A stretch of 64,000 nucleotides of DNA from Cobetia amphilecti. Lineage in GTDB: Bacteria; Pseudomonadota; Gammaproteobacteria; Pseudomonadales; Halomonadaceae. The translations under genes were made by a program, and so were the position numbers. The DNA is taken from assembly GCF_020217465.1 (NCBI RefSeq), contig NZ_CP084115.1, positions 1,178,001 to 1,242,000 on the forward strand, written 5' to 3'. Of this stretch, positions 37,145 through 46,366 are shown piece by piece. The notes beneath the pieces were generated by a model. The model did no database searches. It was not told the origin of the DNA and was given only the letters and a program-made list of their open reading frames with translations. Every line of letters starts with the position of its first letter. Position 1 is the first letter of the stretch.

Positions 37145-40018
37145 ATGGGACGCAAGCTTCCTCTCGCACTGGCGGTGTCGTTCGCCGTCTACAGTGCTCA
37201 GGCCTTGGCAGTCGGCATGGAATCGCCGCGGTTGCGCTCGAATCTGAATCAGCCACTGGACGCGCGCATCGGCCTCACGGATACCTCGGGCCTCGATGCC
37301 AGCCTCATCAAGGCCGGCGTTGCCGATTCTGCCGCCTTTACGCGAGCGGGCGTCGATCGCAGCTATGTCAGCGATGACATCAAGGTTGCCGTCAAGCAGC
37401 AGGGTGGGCGCTACTACCTCCAGCTGTCCACCAATGGCGCGGTACGTGAGCCCTATGTGGACCTGCTGCTGGATGTCGAATGGCCCAATGGCAAGCTGCA
37501 GCGTCAGGTGACCCTGTTGTTCGATCCGGCGGGCTATTCGAGTCAGCCGTCATTGGTGACACCTGCCGGCGCGCGCTCGCGCCCGCTGGCCACCAACGAT
37601 TCCTCGCCGACGCGTTCCGTGGTGTTCCGCGACAATGCTCAGCCCAGCCAGGCTGCCTCGCGCAGTGCGTCATCCAGCACGCCGCCGTCCAGCATCAAGG
37701 TGCGCAACGGTGATTCGCTGTGGACGATCGCGCGTCGCGTGCGTCCGGATGCCAGTGTCAGCATCCGTCAGGCGATGCTGGCGATCCAGGAAGCCAACCC
37801 CAGGGCCTTCCCGGGCGGCAACATCAACAAGCTGCGTGCGGGAGTGGTGCTGAGCGTGCCGGACCGCAGCACCATGTTGGGACGTTCGCGTACCGAGGCT
37901 GACAAGGAAGTGCGTCAGCAGTATCAGCAGTGGGTCGCGGGCGCGCAGGGCAAGACCGTGCCGGCTCCGGCCAGCAAGAAAACCGCTGCGGCCAGCACGT
38001 CGAATGAGCCCTCCGCCAGTGATGCGCCTGCGGCCACGGCCGCACCGAGCGGGCCCGCCAGCGCGGGTGCCGACGGCAAGCCGCGTCTGACGCTGCTGGA
38101 TGAAGACGGCAGCAAGCCCAAGGCGGCGGCAGCCAGTGGTCAGATCTCCGCGGGTAGTCAGCAGGCGATCGATGAACTGTCCGATCGCCTCGAGTCGCTG
38201 GAAGACCAGCTGCTGACCAATCAGCAACGCCTCGATCAGCTGGAGCAGGAGCGTGATGACCTGCGCAGCGAAGTGGCCTCCCTGCGCAACGAAGTCGGTG
38301 AGCTGCGAGCGTCGCTGGCAGAGCGTACCGAGCAGCTCGAGACGGCCAAGGTGCTGCTCGCCAAACAGAATCGTCTACTCGTCAACAGCGGTATCTCGCC
38401 GTTGGCGTTGCCGGAAAGCCTGATCGCCGCCGGGGTGGACCTCGGACAGCCGCGCGACGGCGAGGGCAACCTGGTGTTGCCCAAGCAGCCGTGGCCCCAG
38501 GCGACCTGGCAGTGGGTGCAGGACAACCTGGCCATCGTCGGCGGGGCGGCCGGGGCATTGCTGCTTCTGTTGCTGCTGTTGTTGCGTCGCCGCTCCGGTT
38601 CCGGGGGCGATGAGAACATGAGCTTTGCCGATGCGGTCCGCGGCAATGAAGAGCCCGACCAGGACAAGCCACGCGTCTTCCCTGATACCTTTGCGGCCTC
38701 GACTGCCGCTGCTGCCGCGGGTCACAAGTCATCCGCGTCTGAAGATGCCAACGTGGCGGCGCGCCGGGGTTCCGGTAGCCTTGAGCCGCTCTCCCAGCCG
38801 GAAGCGGCTGCGATCAGCGAGGCGGACATCTTCATCGCCTACGGCCGCTTCGATCAGGCCCAGGCCCTGCTGGAGGCCGGTCTGGTGGAAGATCCCGCAC
38901 GCCAGGACCTGCGCCTCAAGTTGATGGGTGTCCATGGCGAGCTTGGCAATGCTGAAGCCCTGCATCATGAAGGTGAGCAGGTGCTGGCGGCCGGCAATGA
39001 GGAAGAGCGTTTCGAGGCTCAGGCGCTGCTGGATCGCTACAGTGTCTCAAGCAGTGCGCTGCGTGCTGTCGCAGGCGGCGGCGCGAGTCAGGTGGGGCGC
39101 AAGGTCTCCTATCTGTCTGGGGTGGCAAGCCAGCAGGCGGCAGCGCCTCGCGCGCCGCTTGAAGGTCGCGACAAGGCCGATGATGCGGCTCGCGGCCCGG
39201 CAGATGCATCCGCCACGGGCTCTGACGCCTCCCTTGATGACTCGGAAGAGGCTAGCGCGCTGTCTGACAGCGAACCGCATGCCGGTGACGGCGTGAGCGA
39301 ACCGTTGGTCGAGCATGCTCCCGATCAAGGCGTCGCGTTCGAGCCGGGCCTCAAGGGCGAGGACCTCGAGAAGGCGCCCGTGCGTGAGAGCCACTTCAAC
39401 AGCGACAACGTGATCGATTACCAGGCGCCGGAATTGACGCTGGGGGATACTGGTCACGCTGATGGCGAGAAGGGCACTGATGCCGCGGCATCCAAGGCGG
39501 CGGATAGCGCGCTCAAGGGCGAGTCCGTCGAGTTCACCTCACTGCGTGAAGAGCTGGATGACCACTCCGCGATCGGGAGCGGCGCCGCAAGTGAGAAGAA
39601 CGGTGCTGCAAGTGAGAGTAGTGGCGCAAGTGAAGGCAGCGCTGCGAGCCAGAAGCCGTATGAGGCGTCAAGCAAGCCGTCAGCCGCAGTCGATGGCATG
39701 GACGAGTTGCCGTCACTGGATAGCATGACGCTGGAAGAGGTGGACGTGCCGCGGCGTGATATCTCGGAATTCGAGGTCGAGGAAGTGGCGTTCGAGTCTG
39801 GGGATCAGGATAATGCCTATCCCTCTGTCGAGTCGGCAGGGTTTGGGGCTGGCGCCCAGGATACCGTGGCATTCCAACAGCTCGAGGAAGCCCGTCAGTT
39901 GTTGGTGGATGGCGATGATGATCAGGCGGCTGCGCTGCTTGAGCCGCTCGCTACCGCCAGTGATGACATGGTCCGTGAAGAGGCGCTGGCGTTGATGGAG
40001 CGCTTTGGTCTGACCTGA
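37145..40018 (+). CDS. fimV: FimV-like inner-membrane hub protein
   Basis: 957 residues. Signal peptide (LPLALAVSFAVYSAQALA), then the FimV N-terminal domain (GMESPRLRSNLNQPLDARI; YVDLLLDVEWPNGKLQRQVT), a LysM peptidoglycan-binding motif at about 182-242 (RNGDSLWTIARRV), a coiled coil at about 340-410, one membrane helix at about 460-480 and an acidic cytosolic part with TPR-like ends (DIFIAYGRFDQAQALLEAGL; DQAAALLEPLA). In Pseudomonas FimV helps polar assembly of type IV pili and type II secretion and regulates cyclic AMP; which apply here is unknown. A Ser/Ala/Gly-rich repeat lies around residues 810-840. GAAGGGA precedes ATG 37145. Its stop overlaps truA by one base. Confidence 0.9.
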   Translation: MGRKLPLALAVSFAVYSAQALAVGMESPRLRSNLNQPLDARIGLTDTSGLDASLIKAGVADSAAFTRAGVDRSYVSDDIKVAVKQQGGRYYLQLSTNGAVREPYVDLLLDVEWPNGKLQRQVTLLFDPAGYSSQPSLVTPAGARSRPLATNDSSPTRSVVFRDNAQPSQAASRSASSSTPPSSIKVRNGDSLWTIARRVRPDASVSIRQAMLAIQEANPRAFPGGNINKLRAGVVLSVPDRSTMLGRSRTEADKEVRQQYQQWVAGAQGKTVPAPASKKTAAASTSNEPSASDAPAATAAPSGPASAGADGKPRLTLLDEDGSKPKAAAASGQISAGSQQAIDELSDRLESLEDQLLTNQQRLDQLEQERDDLRSEVASLRNEVGELRASLAERTEQLETAKVLLAKQNRLLVNSGISPLALPESLIAAGVDLGQPRDGEGNLVLPKQPWPQATWQWVQDNLAIVGGAAGALLLLLLLLLRRRSGSGGDENMSFADAVRGNEEPDQDKPRVFPDTFAASTAAAAAGHKSSASEDANVAARRGSGSLEPLSQPEAAAISEADIFIAYGRFDQAQALLEAGLVEDPARQDLRLKLMGVHGELGNAEALHHEGEQVLAAGNEEERFEAQALLDRYSVSSSALRAVAGGGASQVGRKVSYLSGVASQQAAAPRAPLEGRDKADDAARGPADASATGSDASLDDSEEASALSDSEPHAGDGVSEPLVEHAPDQGVAFEPGLKGEDLEKAPVRESHFNSDNVIDYQAPELTLGDTGHADGEKGTDAAASKAADSALKGESVEFTSLREELDDHSAIGSGAASEKNGAASESSGASEGSAASQKPYEASSKPSAAVDGMDELPSLDSMTLEEVDVPRRDISEFEVEEVAFESGDQDNAYPSVESAGFGAGAQDTVAFQQLEEARQLLVDGDDDQAAALLEPLATASDDMVREEALALMERFGLT

Positions 40019-41124
40019 TGCCCTTTTTTACACCGTTGGATGATAACGAGAAACGCCCGGGGCGCATTGCTCTGGGCGTTGAATATGATGGCACCCGCTA
40101 TTGTGGCTGGCAGCGTCTGAGCCACGCCCCCTCCGTGCAGGAAGCGCTCGAGAAGGCCTTGTCCAAGGTCGCCTCCACGCCGATTACCGTGCATTGCAGT
40201 GGCCGCACCGATTCCGGTGTGCATGCCGTGCGTCAGGTCGTGCATTTCGATACCCCCGTGGGCCGCAGTCGCAAGGCCTGGCGCATGGGCGGTAACGTCA
40301 ACCTTCCCCCCGATATCGGGATTCATTGGGCCGTGCCGGTGCCCGATGATTTCCATGCGCGTTTCAGCGCCATCGCCCGCCGCTATCGCTACATGATCAT
40401 CAACCAGCCGTTTCGGCCGGTGATGGAGCGCAACAATGTCACCTGGTGTCGTGAGCCGCTCAATGTCGCCGACATGCAGGCCGCGGCGGCGCATCTGGTG
40501 GGCGAGCTGGATTTCTCGGCGTTCCGCGCCGCAGGCTGTCAGTCGCGCTCGCCGCGCCGCCACGTGCACTTCATTGAAGTCAGTCGCCATGGCCATATCG
40601 TCATGATCGATATCCAGGCCAATGCCTTCCTGCATCACATGGTGCGCAATATCGCGGGCACCTTGATGGCCATCGGGCGTGGCGAGAAGCCTGTCGAGTG
40701 GATCGTCGAGCTGATGCGCGGAGGAGATCGCACGCGCTCGAGCGCGACGGCAGCGGCGACAGGGCTTCACTTCGTCGATGTCATCTATCCGCCGCGCTAT
40801 GCGCTGCCCAAGGAACCCCTGGGCCCTGGTCTGGTCGCACATCTTGGCGAGTGGACGGGCGAGCGCCCGTTGCCGGACTGCCCGATGGTGCGCTCACGCA
40901 TGGCGCGTGCCGAGGCCGAGGGTGCCGAAGAGGCGCGCGCGGCAGGCAAGCTCAGTGAGCAGGAGGCCATTCGACTGGCCAACGTGGCCCGTGAAGCCGA
41001 GCGCCTCAGTCGCGAGCATGAACAAGCGATTCCTGCGGCAGGCGATCCTGCGGCAGGCGATCCTGCGGCAGGCGCCGAGGATGACACGCTGACGGCTGCC
41101 ACCCAGAATGAATCCTCACGTTGA
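40018..41124 (+). CDS. truA: tRNA pseudouridine(38-40) synthase TruA with C-terminal extension
   Basis: Modifies U38-U40 of tRNA anticodon stems. Core signatures: GVEYDGTRYCGWQRL, catalytic D65 in SGRTDSGVHAVRQVVHFDT, RRYRYMI and ANAFLHHMVRNIAGTLMAIG. The enzyme core ends near residue 275; the remaining 90 or so residues are a charged helix (ARAEAEGAEEARAAGKLSEQ) and a repeat of AGDPA coded by 15-bp units, not part of normal TruA (about 260-280). It overlaps fimV by one base. Confidence 0.94.
   Translation: MPFFTPLDDNEKRPGRIALGVEYDGTRYCGWQRLSHAPSVQEALEKALSKVASTPITVHCSGRTDSGVHAVRQVVHFDTPVGRSRKAWRMGGNVNLPPDIGIHWAVPVPDDFHARFSAIARRYRYMIINQPFRPVMERNNVTWCREPLNVADMQAAAAHLVGELDFSAFRAAGCQSRSPRRHVHFIEVSRHGHIVMIDIQANAFLHHMVRNIAGTLMAIGRGEKPVEWIVELMRGGDRTRSSATAAATGLHFVDVIYPPRYALPKEPLGPGLVAHLGEWTGERPLPDCPMVRSRMARAEAEGAEEARAAGKLSEQEAIRLANVAREAERLSREHEQAIPAAGDPAAGDPAAGAEDDTLTAATQNESSR
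41032..41076 (+). repeat. Three tandem 15-bp units near the end of truA
   Basis: CCTGCGGCAGGCGAT is repeated exactly at 41032 and 41047 and again at 41062 with a changed end. It codes PAAGD repeats. Confidence 0.93.
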
Positions 41125-41137
41125 ACGGAGTGATCCC

Positions 41138-41779
41138 ATGACCGAGATGAGCGCTCGAGCGAGCCAGCGTACCCGGATCAAGATCTGTGGCTTGACGCGT
41201 GAGCAGGATATCCGCGACGCCGTGGCAGCAGGGGCCGATGCGCTGGGCTTCGTGCTGTGGCCGGGCAGCAAGCGTGCGGTGGATGTGGCGCGGCTGGCCG
41301 AGCTTGCCGCGTGCGTGCCGGCCTTCGTGACGCGGGTCGGCCTGTTCGTGGATGCCAGCGCCGAAGAGATTGCGGCGGCGGCACCGCACCTCGATCTGCT
41401 CCAGTTGCATGGCAATGAGACGCCAGAGCAGTGTCGGGCGGCTGGGCGGCCCTATATCAAGGCGTTGCGCATGCGTGACGGGATCGATCTCGCCGCGCAG
41501 GCGGCGCGCTATCACGATGCGCGTGGCTTGCTGCTGGATGCCTATCGTCCCGGCGTGCCCGGTGGCACCGGCGAGACCTTCGACTGGTCGCGCATCCCGG
41601 CCGATCTGCCGCTGCCGGTCATCCTGGCAGGTGGTCTCGAGTCAGGCAATGTCGCTGCGGCGGTGGCGCAGGTCGCCCCTTATGCGGTCGATGTCTCCGG
41701 TGGTGTGGAAGCCGCGCCCGGCGAGAAGAGTGCCGAGCGCATGCAGGCATTCTGTCAGGCAGTCCGCCAGCAGCGCTGA
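41138..41779 (+). CDS. trpF: Phosphoribosylanthranilate isomerase
   Basis: 213-residue TIM-barrel enzyme of tryptophan synthesis. Motifs: RIKICGLTREQDIRDAVAAG (active-site Cys), ALGFVLWPGSKRAV, VGLFVDASAEEI, LLQLHGNETPEQC, LLLDAYRPGVPGGTGETFDW and VDVSGGVEAAPGEKS. ATG 41138 has GGAG upstream; ATG 41108, inside the truA end, has none. It sits between truA and accD as in Pseudomonas, far from trpBA. Confidence 0.95.
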   Translation: MTEMSARASQRTRIKICGLTREQDIRDAVAAGADALGFVLWPGSKRAVDVARLAELAACVPAFVTRVGLFVDASAEEIAAAAPHLDLLQLHGNETPEQCRAAGRPYIKALRMRDGIDLAAQAARYHDARGLLLDAYRPGVPGGTGETFDWSRIPADLPLPVILAGGLESGNVAAAVAQVAPYAVDVSGGVEAAPGEKSAERMQAFCQAVRQQR

Positions 41780-41882
41780 TTTGCCGGCAAGGTTGTGGCC
41801 CTTGCGTTGCTTTCGTCCCAAGCGGCGAGGGCCGCAACGCTCAATTGGCATCTCGCACTACCCGCAAGGGGGGCGAAGCCGC

Positions 41883-41949
41883 TACAATGACCCCCAGAAT
41901 TCGGAAAAGTGGCCGTACGACCAATGGGTTGCACGGTCTTTTCCATTGG
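41883..41949 (+). promoter_or_regulatory. accD promoter -10 and leader with alternative hairpins
   Basis: TACAAT (41883-41888) is a good -10. Just after it GGAAAAG...CCGT (41903-41916) can pair with ACGGTCTTTTCC (41933-41944), while CCAATGG (41921-41927) can instead pair with CCATTGG (41943-41949). The pairings share bases 41943-41944 and nest in conflicting ways, as in attenuators. The leader to accD is about 190 nt. Confidence 0.45.
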
Positions 41950-42081
41950 CACTGCCCTGTGATGGTAGCTGCCCGCCATATTGCCGGGGCGTGAACGCCC
42001 TGGAATATGTGCCAACTCGCATGGCCGCCGACAGTCGTCGAGCGGTGCCCAGAACAGCAGCAAAACGGAAGCCTCCCCACC

Positions 42082-43101
42082 ATGAGCTGGCTTGACAAGA
42101 TTGTGCCGTCAATGAGCCGTATCCAACGCAAGGATCGGCGTACCTCCATTCCTGACGGCCTGTGGCGTAAATGCCCCAAGTGCGAAGCAGTCCTGTACCT
42201 TCCGGAGCTGACCAAGCACGACAACGTCTGCCCGAAGTGTGACCACCACCTGCGTCTCACTGCGCGTGCGCGTCTGTCCTGGTTCCTCGACAGCGAAGGC
42301 CGCGAGGAAATCGCGGCGGATCTCGAGCCGGTCGATCGCCTCAAGTTCCGCGACTCCAAGAAGTACAAGGATCGCCTGAGCGCTGCCCAGAAGCAGACAT
42401 CCGAGAAGGATGCGCTGGTCGCCATGCGCGGTGCACTCTCCGGTCAGCCGGTCGTGGCCGTGGCCTTCGAGTTCAGCTTCATGGGTGGCTCCATGGGTGC
42501 CATCGTCGGCGAGAAGTTCGTGCGTGCAGCAGAGCTTGCGCTGGCCGAGAACATCCCGCTGGTCTGCTTCGCCGCCTCCGGTGGTGCTCGCATGCAGGAA
42601 GCCTTGTTCTCCCTGATGCAGATGGCCAAGACCTCCGCGGCGCTTGAAAAGCTCAAGCAGGCTGGCGTGCCGTACATCAGCGTGCTGACCGATCCGGTCT
42701 TCGGTGGCGTGTCTGCGTCGCTGGCGATGCTGGGCGACCTGAATGTCGCTGAGCCGAACGCCCTGATCGGCTTTGCCGGTCCGCGGGTCATCGAGCAGAC
42801 CGTGCGCGAGAAGCTGCCGGAAGGCTTCCAGCGCTCCGAGTTCCTGCTCGAGCATGGCGCCGTCGACATGATCATCCACCGCCGCGAGATGCGTGAGCGC
42901 CTGTCCAGCATCCTGCTCAAGTTGCAGGGCATGCCGGTCAACGCCGCCAACCTGCCGGTCGCGGATGCGGTCGTCGAAGAAGAATCCGTCGAGGCGGATG
43001 CGACTGTCGAAGCACCGGCCGAGCCGCGCTCCGCCGTGGACAGCGTGCTCGACGAGACCTTCACCAGCGAGAAGCCGCAAGGCGAACGTCGCGATGGCTG
43101 A
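42082..43101 (+). CDS. accD: Acetyl-CoA carboxylase carboxyltransferase subunit beta
   Basis: 339-residue subunit of the carboxyltransferase making malonyl-CoA for fatty acids. The zinc ribbon has C31, C34, C50 and C53 (CPKC pairs); then [37 protein letters not shown] and [12 protein letters not shown] form the crotonase-type core. The last 45 residues are acidic and variable. ATG 42082 begins the conserved [10 protein letters not shown]; longer starts do not resemble the family. Its stop overlaps the folC start by 8 bp. Confidence 0.96.
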   Translation: MSWLDKIVPSMSRIQRKDRRTSIPDGLWRKCPKCEAVLYLPELTKHDNVCPKCDHHLRLTARARLSWFLDSEGREEIAADLEPVDRLKFRDSKKYKDRLSAAQKQTSEKDALVAMRGALSGQPVVAVAFEFSFMGGSMGAIVGEKFVRAAELALAENIPLVCFAASGGARMQEALFSLMQMAKTSAALEKLKQAGVPYISVLTDPVFGGVSASLAMLGDLNVAEPNALIGFAGPRVIEQTVREKLPEGFQRSEFLLEHGAVDMIIHRREMRERLSSILLKLQGMPVNAANLPVADAVVEEESVEADATVEAPAEPRSAVDSVLDETFTSEKPQGERRDG

Positions 43102-44620
43102 GCAGGGCTCCGCCCCGGCAAGCTGCAGCACCGATGAGGTGCTGCAGTCTTCCTCACTCCCTCCGCTGGATGCCGCTTCGTGGCAGCTTTCCCCCCTGCA
43201 TGATGCCGTGCCGCGTGGCCACTCGCTGGATGAGTGGCTGACGCGTCTCGAGCATCAGCACCCCGTCAGTATCGATATGGGCCTTGCCCGAGTGCTGTGC
43301 GTGGCCAGGCGTCTCGGTCTGGTCGGGGCGGGCGCGCGTCGGCTCGGTGACCGCATCATTACCGTGGCGGGGACCAATGGCAAGGGCTCGACAGTTGCCA
43401 TGCTCGAGGCGCTGGGGCGTGCCCACGGGCTGAGCACCGCCACCTATACCTCTCCGCACCTGCTGCATTACAACGAGCGTCTGAGCTTCAATGGTCAAGA
43501 CGTCAGTGATGCGGCATTGGTCACGGCCTTTGAGCAGGTCGATTCCGCGCGCCATTCCGGGCTGTCGGCCAATGGTGAGCCGCTGGATGACGAGGGTGTG
43601 ATCAGCCTGACCTACTTCGAGGCCGGCACGCTGGCTGGGCTATGGCTGATCGCTCAGCAGCAACCGCAGCTCGCGATTCTGGAAGTCGGCCTGGGCGGAC
43701 GTCTGGATGCCGTCAACATCATCGATTGTGATGTCGCGATGATCATCACGGTCGCACAGGATCATGCCGCGTTTCTTGGCACCGACCTCGAGAACATCGG
43801 CTTCGAGAAGGCCGGGATTCTGCGCGCCGGCAAGCCGGCCGTGTTCGGCTCGGATGTGCTGCCGTCCAGTTGTGCGGCGCATGCTCGCACGCTGGGTGTC
43901 ACGCCGCAGGTGCTATGGCAGGACTTTCGCTGGCAGGCCGCGGCTGAATTTGTAAATGGCAATGTGAATAGCAGTGTGAAGGGCAGTGTGGATGGCAGCA
44001 CGGACCATTCGGCTACCTCTCAATGGCAATGGCAGCGCCTGTCAGCGCCGGCACTGACGTTCGATGCGCTGCCAGACCCGGGCTTGCCGCGGGACAATGC
44101 GGCCAGTGCGCTGAATGCGTTGGTCGAGGCCGGTATCGAGCTCAACGCCGAATGCGTGCAGCAGGCCATGGCGAGCGTCAAGCTCAAGGGGCGTATGCAA
44201 TGGCTGAGTCGTCACGGGCGAGACTGGTGTCTGGATGTCGGCCATAACCCGCATGCCGCGAGTTATCTGGCCAGCCGTCTTGCTGCTCATGACCTGCGTT
44301 GCGCGCGGGATCCTGCCACCCGTCCGCGGCGGGCGTTGCTCGCCATGCTGGGCGACAAGGATGCCGCTGGCGTGATTCAGGCGCTGGCACCGGTGGTGGA
44401 CGGCTTCGTCGTCGCCACCCTGGATGGCGAGCGTAGCCGTCAGGCCAGTGAGCTTGCCGCCGTGGTCCGCCACTGTGGTGGTGAGGTGCTGGCGGAGTGC
44501 GAGACGGTCACCGCTGCAGCCGAATGGTTGGCACGCGAGACGAGCGCTGGAGAAGTATTGGTCTGTGGTTCCTTCTTCACGGTCGGTGAAGCATTGATGT
44601 GGCTCGACGCCCAGGCCTGA
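43094..44620 (+). CDS. folC: Bifunctional dihydrofolate/folylpolyglutamate synthase
   Basis: 508-residue ATP-dependent ligase making dihydrofolate and adding glutamates. The P-loop is [14 protein letters not shown] (GTNGKGS, residues 93-99); [43 protein letters not shown] and [14 protein letters not shown] are further signatures. It is 70-80 residues longer than E. coli FolC, from an N-terminal extension and a repetitive Asn/Ser/Gly insertion at about residues 286-305 coded by 12-bp units. Overlap with accD implies co-translation, the accD-folC pair being widely conserved. Confidence 0.95.
   Translation: MAEQGSAPASCSTDEVLQSSSLPPLDAASWQLSPLHDAVPRGHSLDEWLTRLEHQHPVSIDMGLARVLCVARRLGLVGAGARRLGDRIITVAGTNGKGSTVAMLEALGRAHGLSTATYTSPHLLHYNERLSFNGQDVSDAALVTAFEQVDSARHSGLSANGEPLDDEGVISLTYFEAGTLAGLWLIAQQQPQLAILEVGLGGRLDAVNIIDCDVAMIITVAQDHAAFLGTDLENIGFEKAGILRAGKPAVFGSDVLPSSCAAHARTLGVTPQVLWQDFRWQAAAEFVNGNVNSSVKGSVDGSTDHSATSQWQWQRLSAPALTFDALPDPGLPRDNAASALNALVEAGIELNAECVQQAMASVKLKGRMQWLSRHGRDWCLDVGHNPHAASYLASRLAAHDLRCARDPATRPRRALLAMLGDKDAAGVIQALAPVVDGFVVATLDGERSRQASELAAVVRHCGGEVLAECETVTAAAEWLARETSAGEVLVCGSFFTVGEALMWLDAQA
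43952..43999 (+). repeat. Four tandem 12-bp units inside folC
   Basis: Units at 43952, 43964, 43976 and 43988 resemble GTGAAKRGCAGT and code [16 protein letters not shown]. They form a tetrapeptide insertion within the ligase. Confidence 0.88.
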
Positions 44621-44669
44621 TGCAGGCCGGCGGCGGGTCCGGGATTTCGGGTGCAAGGGAGATGTCACA

Positions 44670-45398
44670 ATGAAATATGGCAAACGCGAGCGAATCAGCG
44701 GTGCGGTCATCCTGCTGGCGTTGGGGGTGATCTTCATCCCGATGCTCTTCGATGAGCCGCCGGCCCGTGATGAGCGCCCGAGTCCGGTGATGACGCTTGG
44801 CAAGCCGGTGGATATCGATCGCTCCAACGTCGATGAGCCGCAGCCGCCCAGCGAGCTGAAGATCGGCACGGATGTGCCGATCACCTTCGTCGACAGCAAC
44901 GGCAAGGTGCGTGACAGTGACCCGGGTGCTGGCAGTGACAGCGGTTCCGAGTCCCAAGGCCGTGTCGCCGAGGCCGAGCAGTTGTCGCCGACCCGCTCTG
45001 TGGCCAGCAGCGAGCCGCAGTCAAAGCCAAAGCCGGAACCGGAACCGGAACCGGAACCCGCTGCCAAGCCGGAGCCCAAGCCTGCTCCCAAGGCTGAACC
45101 CAAGCCCGCGCCCAAGCCTGAGCCGAAGCCTGCGGTTGCCTCGAATGCGCCGTCGTCTTCCGCCGGTGGCTGGGCCGTGCAGGTCGGCAGCTTCGGTGAC
45201 CCGGCCAACGCCGAGCGTCTCCAGAAGGAGCTGCAGGGCAAGGGCTTCGCGGCATACCGTATCCCGCGTGGCAGCAAGTTGACCGTTGTCTTCGTCGGCC
45301 CGTACAAGTCTTCCGAGATCGGTGAGTCCGCACGCTCGCGCCTGCAGCAGCAGGTCAATATCAAGGGCCTGCTGGTACGACGCAAGGAGGGTGAGTGA
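44670..45398 (+). CDS. dedD: SPOR-domain cell-division protein (DedD-like)
   Basis: 242 residues: a short cytosolic start, one membrane helix (GAVILLALGVIFIPMLF), a long Pro/Glu/Lys-rich linker (KPEPEPEPEPAAKPEPKPAP style, partly coded by CCGGAA hexamers at 45032-45058) and a C-terminal SPOR domain (WAVQVGSFGDPANAERLQKE; GSKLTVVFVGPYKSSEIG). SPOR domains bind denuded septal peptidoglycan. The folC-dedD-cvpA-purF order supports the name. It overlaps cvpA by 4 bp. Confidence 0.9.
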   Translation: MKYGKRERISGAVILLALGVIFIPMLFDEPPARDERPSPVMTLGKPVDIDRSNVDEPQPPSELKIGTDVPITFVDSNGKVRDSDPGAGSDSGSESQGRVAEAEQLSPTRSVASSEPQSKPKPEPEPEPEPAAKPEPKPAPKAEPKPAPKPEPKPAVASNAPSSSAGGWAVQVGSFGDPANAERLQKELQGKGFAAYRIPRGSKLTVVFVGPYKSSEIGESARSRLQQQVNIKGLLVRRKEGE

Positions 45399-46123
45399 AC
45401 GAGCTGGTCTGGATCGATTGGCTATGTCTGGGCCTGATCGGTATCTCGGTACTGCTGGGGCTGATGCGGGGTCTGCTCAGCGAGGCCCTGGGTCTGGCGG
45501 GCTGGCTGGTGGCATTGGTCGCGGCACGCCAGTTCGGCGCCGAGGTGGGTGGCCTTCTCGAAGAGATGATTGTCTCGCCGGGCATCCGCACCGCAGTCGG
45601 CTTCGTGCTGGTGGTGATCGCGAGCGTGCTGATCTGGGGGCTGATGTTGCGCCTGCTGGAACGCTTGATTCATGCGGTCGGCATGGGCGGCTTCAATCGC
45701 CTGCTCGGCGGTGTATTCGGCGCCTTGCGCGCGGCGGTCATACTGGTGCTGATCACCGCCGTGGTGGGGCTGACGCCCCTGCGTGACAGCGCCGACTGGC
45801 AGGCCGCCCAGCTGCGGCCGATGCTTGAGCAGCTGCGCGACTGGTCGTTGGCTCGCTATCGTGAGTGGGATACGGGCGGTGACTGGGGCCAGAGCGTGTC
45901 GCTTCCGGATTCCACCAGCGGCACCCGGCTCAAGCAGCAGGCCAGCGGTCTGATCGACAGCGCCCAGCGAGAAGGGCGTGCGTTGAGCGACAGCCTCAGC
46001 CAGCAGGCGCTGCAGTCGTTCACGCGCCAGGATGCCACGCAGGACCAGCCCTCGCTGGAGGCGTTGCTCAGGGGCAGCACCGCTGGCGAGGCCGCAAGCC
46101 GCAATGCGGGTGGTGAGCAGTGA
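45395..46123 (+). CDS. cvpA: CvpA family membrane protein
   Basis: 242 residues with four predicted helices in the first 130 (DWLCLGLIGISVLLGLMRGL; AGWLVALVAARQFG; GFVLVVIASVLIWGLML; LRAAVILVLITAVVGL) and a soluble tail of about 100 residues, longer than the 160-residue E. coli protein. CvpA is linked to colicin V export, envelope stress and purF expression. GTG 45395 has AAGGAGG seven bases upstream and overlaps the dedD stop. Confidence 0.92.
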   Translation: MNELVWIDWLCLGLIGISVLLGLMRGLLSEALGLAGWLVALVAARQFGAEVGGLLEEMIVSPGIRTAVGFVLVVIASVLIWGLMLRLLERLIHAVGMGGFNRLLGGVFGALRAAVILVLITAVVGLTPLRDSADWQAAQLRPMLEQLRDWSLARYREWDTGGDWGQSVSLPDSTSGTRLKQQASGLIDSAQREGRALSDSLSQQALQSFTRQDATQDQPSLEALLRGSTAGEAASRNAGGEQ

Positions 46124-46139
46124 CAGGCAGGATCTTCAG

Positions 46140-46171
46140 CGCCGGGCATCGTGGCCCGGCGTTGTCGTTTT
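46140..46171 (+). terminator. Terminator after cvpA
   Basis: CGCCGGGC pairs with GCCCGGCG across ATCGTG, followed by TTGTCGTTTT. It suggests purF, 243 bp past cvpA, has its own promoter or depends on read-through. Confidence 0.72.
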
Positions 46172-46366
46172 CGGCATTCGGCACGCGTTGCTGAAGCCTC
46201 ATGCGGGGCAGTCGAAGGGGTTGACCCATCGGTCAGGTGTTGCCTGCATGGGGGGCAGGCCTGACAATTGCGCCGTGTGAGCACTCATATTGCCATATGG
46301 ACGGGCGCCGGCAGTCGCCAGCGTGCGCTTCCCTATCCAAGTGTGTATTAGTGAGGTAATGACGGG

